Below are positions 4,283-6,040 of a stretch of 6,040 bases of DNA, one piece after another. The position numbers and the translations under genes were made by a program. Origin of the DNA: an uncultured Bacilli bacterium (lineage in GTDB: Bacteria; Bacillota_I; Bacilli_A; RFN20; CAG-826); assembly GCA_934133115.1 (NCBI GenBank), contig CAKPAV010000112.1, positions 1 to 6,040 of the forward strand, in the 5' to 3' direction. Numbering within the stretch: the stretch's first letter is position 1; each line of letters starts with the position of its first letter. Under the pieces are notes generated by a model, which saw only the letters and a list, made by a program, of their open reading frames with translations, was not told the origin of the DNA and did no database searches.

Positions 4283-6040
4283 TAATTTAACTTTTGGATA
4301 CAATAACAAGTTGATTTTTAATCATGCATCTTTAGTATTGCCTGACAAAGGAGTAGTAATATTAAAAGGTGATAATGGAAGCGGTAAATCAACATTATTA
4401 AAAATTATATCATGTGACTTAATTAACGATGATATCCAATTGGAGTATAATCATATTGCAATTAATGAAACAAATCGAAATTATTTAACAAATCATATAA
4501 CTTACATAACTCAAACTAATAATTTTGTTAGTTTTTTAAATGCAAGTGAAAATGCTTCTTTAAATAATTTAATTAATAAGAATAAAATTAATCAATTAAC
4601 ACTTTTAAATAATGAAAAATTTAAAAATAAAAAAGAAAATCAATTATCAAATGGCGAAAAGGTATTGATTACCTTAGAACGTGCAATTAACGAAAATAAA
4701 GATATTATTTTATTAGATGAATGTAGTGATTTTTTAGATGATTTTAATACTAATCTTCTCATTGAAAATATTAAAAAACTAGCAGATAAAAGTTTAATTG
4801 TTATTGTAAGTCATGATGAAAGAATAATTAGTGCTTTTAAAAATCATATTAGCATTGAAAATCAAAAATTGATTGCAAATTTTAAGTGCAGTGAGAGTGC
4901 TAATATGATAAATGAAAATTATGAAAAAAGTGAGCGCAAATCTTCATCTTATATAACTAAAAAACTAGTTAAAAAACAAATACCATTTATTAGTCTATTT
5001 TTTGTATTGCTATTTCTTTTTAATAGTATCTTTTTAGCAGGATTTTCTTTCTTGAGTTATTCAAAAATTAATAGTTACATGTCTTGCATAGGAGAGAACT
5101 ATTATCAATTATCTGATACATCTTATCGAAGAGTGACAATTAATAACGTTAGTTTTAAAGTAACAAGTGATACTAAACCGCAATTAAAAAAAGAGACTAT
5201 TGATAAGATATCAAATGATTTAGATATTCCGTATTTTAGTTCTTTAGGCACTAGTCTTTTTATAAGTAATGGGCCAAAAATTGGCAAGGTAAAAATATCT
5301 TCAAAGGAATATGATGAACAATTTAAATATTTGAATATTAAAGATGATATGTTACAAATTTATCTTAATAGTTATAAAACTTATATATCTATTCCTTATG
5401 AAGTTGTTGATGATGAAGATACATCTTTATTTTCAATGGTAATTAGTAAAAATGATTTAGACATCATTGAATTCAATGAACCAATCAGCGTCAGTGGCGC
5501 GATATGGGAAAATGATAATTTCTTATTTTCTAATAATGAATCTATTAAAAAACTATTATCAATTGAAGGAAAAATTTGTTTTTTAACTAAACAGATGTAT
5601 GAAGATAAATATGATGTTATTTTAAATGATGATATTAGCGATAATAAGCTTTATATATCAAAGACATTAGATCAAATGTATCACACTGATAACAAACTAG
5701 ACTTTTTTAATTTTAAAAATGTAAATATGGAGTGGTATAGAAACTCATTTTTCAATCTTAATGAAATATTTCATAATACTTATTTAGTAAGTGATTTTGA
5801 AAATAATTCCTTAATAAGTAATGAAGTTATAATAAGCGACAATAACTACAAAAAATTAGTTTCATTAATTGATTTAATTGATAATCCATTCATTTATTTA
5901 AAAAGATCTGACTTGCAATTAGTTAAAAAATATTATCAAGATAATATTAAATTATCAGAATATTATCTATTTAAATATAAAAATTATACTGGGTACAAAC
6001 TTAATGATTTTTATAAATTTTTAGATTTTTATAATGAAAA
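4269..6040 (+). CDS. ABC transporter ATPase-permease fusion, MacB-like (3' truncated by window)
   Basis: The frame opens at ATG 4269 and stays open to the right edge: 590 whole codons with no stop, so the C-terminus is missing. Residues 1-205 are an ATPase domain: Walker A GDNGSGKST (34-42), Q-loop ITQ (Q82), signature LSNGE (126-130), Walker B DIILLDE (145-151), D-loop DFLD (154-157) and H-loop SHD (H182). A polar linker (about 206-230) leads to one hydrophobic helix (about 238-262). After it comes a long hydrophilic region (about 263-590), predicted extracytoplasmic, with no further helix before the edge. This is the MacB order of ATPase, helix 1 and large outer domain, so three more helices are expected beyond the window. 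The outer domain is already over 320 residues, larger than the ~190 of the stand-alone permease and than typical MacB. The signature has N in place of the first G of LSGGE. The gene overlaps the preceding ATPase gene by 14 nt. It probably pairs with the split half (2647-4282) to form a heterodimer. Confidence 0.88.
   Translation, partial: MIAINNLTFGYNNKLIFNHASLVLPDKGVVILKGDNGSGKSTLLKIISCDLINDDIQLEYNHIAINETNRNYLTNHITYITQTNNFVSFLNASENASLNNLINKNKINQLTLLNNEKFKNKKENQLSNGEKVLITLERAINENKDIILLDECSDFLDDFNTNLLIENIKKLADKSLIVIVSHDERIISAFKNHISIENQKLIANFKCSESANMINENYEKSERKSSSYITKKLVKKQIPFISLFFVLLFLFNSIFLAGFSFLSYSKINSYMSCIGENYYQLSDTSYRRVTINNVSFKVTSDTKPQLKKETIDKISNDLDIPYFSSLGTSLFISNGPKIGKVKISSKEYDEQFKYLNIKDDMLQIYLNSYKTYISIPYEVVDDEDTSLFSMVISKNDLDIIEFNEPISVSGAIWENDNFLFSNNESIKKLLSIEGKICFLTKQMYEDKYDVILNDDISDNKLYISKTLDQMYHTDNKLDFFNFKNVNMEWYRNSFFNLNEIFHNTYLVSDFENNSLISNEVIISDNNYKKLVSLIDLIDNPFIYLKRSDLQLVKKYYQDNIKLSEYYLFKYKNYTGYKLNDFYKFLDFYNE

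Noticed and set aside
1..6040. tRNA or rRNA genes, CRISPR arrays, insertion sequences, minus-strand genes
   Set aside because: No clover-leaf arms, regularly spaced repeats, transposase motifs or credible minus-strand reading frames were seen; the + strand genes account for nearly all the sequence.

Overview
The window is AT-rich DNA that looks like a low-GC Gram-positive genome. Reasons: strong AAAGGGG/AAGGGTGA ribosome-binding sites, a TTG start, tight stop/start overlaps, and Trp encoded by TGG with no in-frame TGA in the long reading frames (so probably the standard code, not the Mycoplasma code). The left end carries the C-terminal LysM part of a SpoVID-like protein translationally coupled to a YsxE-like protein. 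This is the spoVID-ysxE pair known from endospore-forming Bacilli, so the source is probably a spore former, perhaps a poorly characterised AT-rich one. No species can be named from this sequence.

Layout, all on the + strand. (1) 1-539: 3' end of a spoVID-like gene. (2) 536-1468: ysxE-like gene, followed by a clear intrinsic terminator (1486-1516). (3) 1517-1638: an intergenic control region with two perfect, tandem, 10-bp-spaced TGTCGAA heptamers (the Spo0A '0A box') upstream of a TATAAT -10 element that has no recognisable -35. (4) 1639-2550: an unrecognised exported protein of 303 aa with a signal peptide, many Tyr and Asn residues and four Cys; its start is TTG, not ATG. (5) 2563-2590: a perfect 12-bp hairpin with a weak U-tract. 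(6) 2647 to the right edge: a three-gene ABC transporter unit with overlapping genes. It comprises a stand-alone four-helix FtsX/MacB-type permease, a stand-alone ATPase, and an ATPase-permease fusion that runs off the window.

The right-hand cluster reads as one locus: a secreted orphan protein followed by a heterodimeric MacB/FtsX-type (type VII) ABC system. The two half-transporters look like duplicates in different states, one split into two genes and the other fused. The two nucleotide-binding domains differ in a complementary way. The Q-loop Gln is replaced by Pro in the first and the signature is LSNGE in the second, and in a head-to-tail dimer both changes fall on the same composite ATP site.

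The most interesting hypothesis is that this is a Spo0A-controlled secreted protein plus ABC system next to a sporulation operon. Its general logic would resemble known Spo0A-linked toxin/transporter loci, but the secreted protein is not one I recognise. The 0A boxes, hairpins and domain motifs are read directly from the sequence; the functional linkage is inference.
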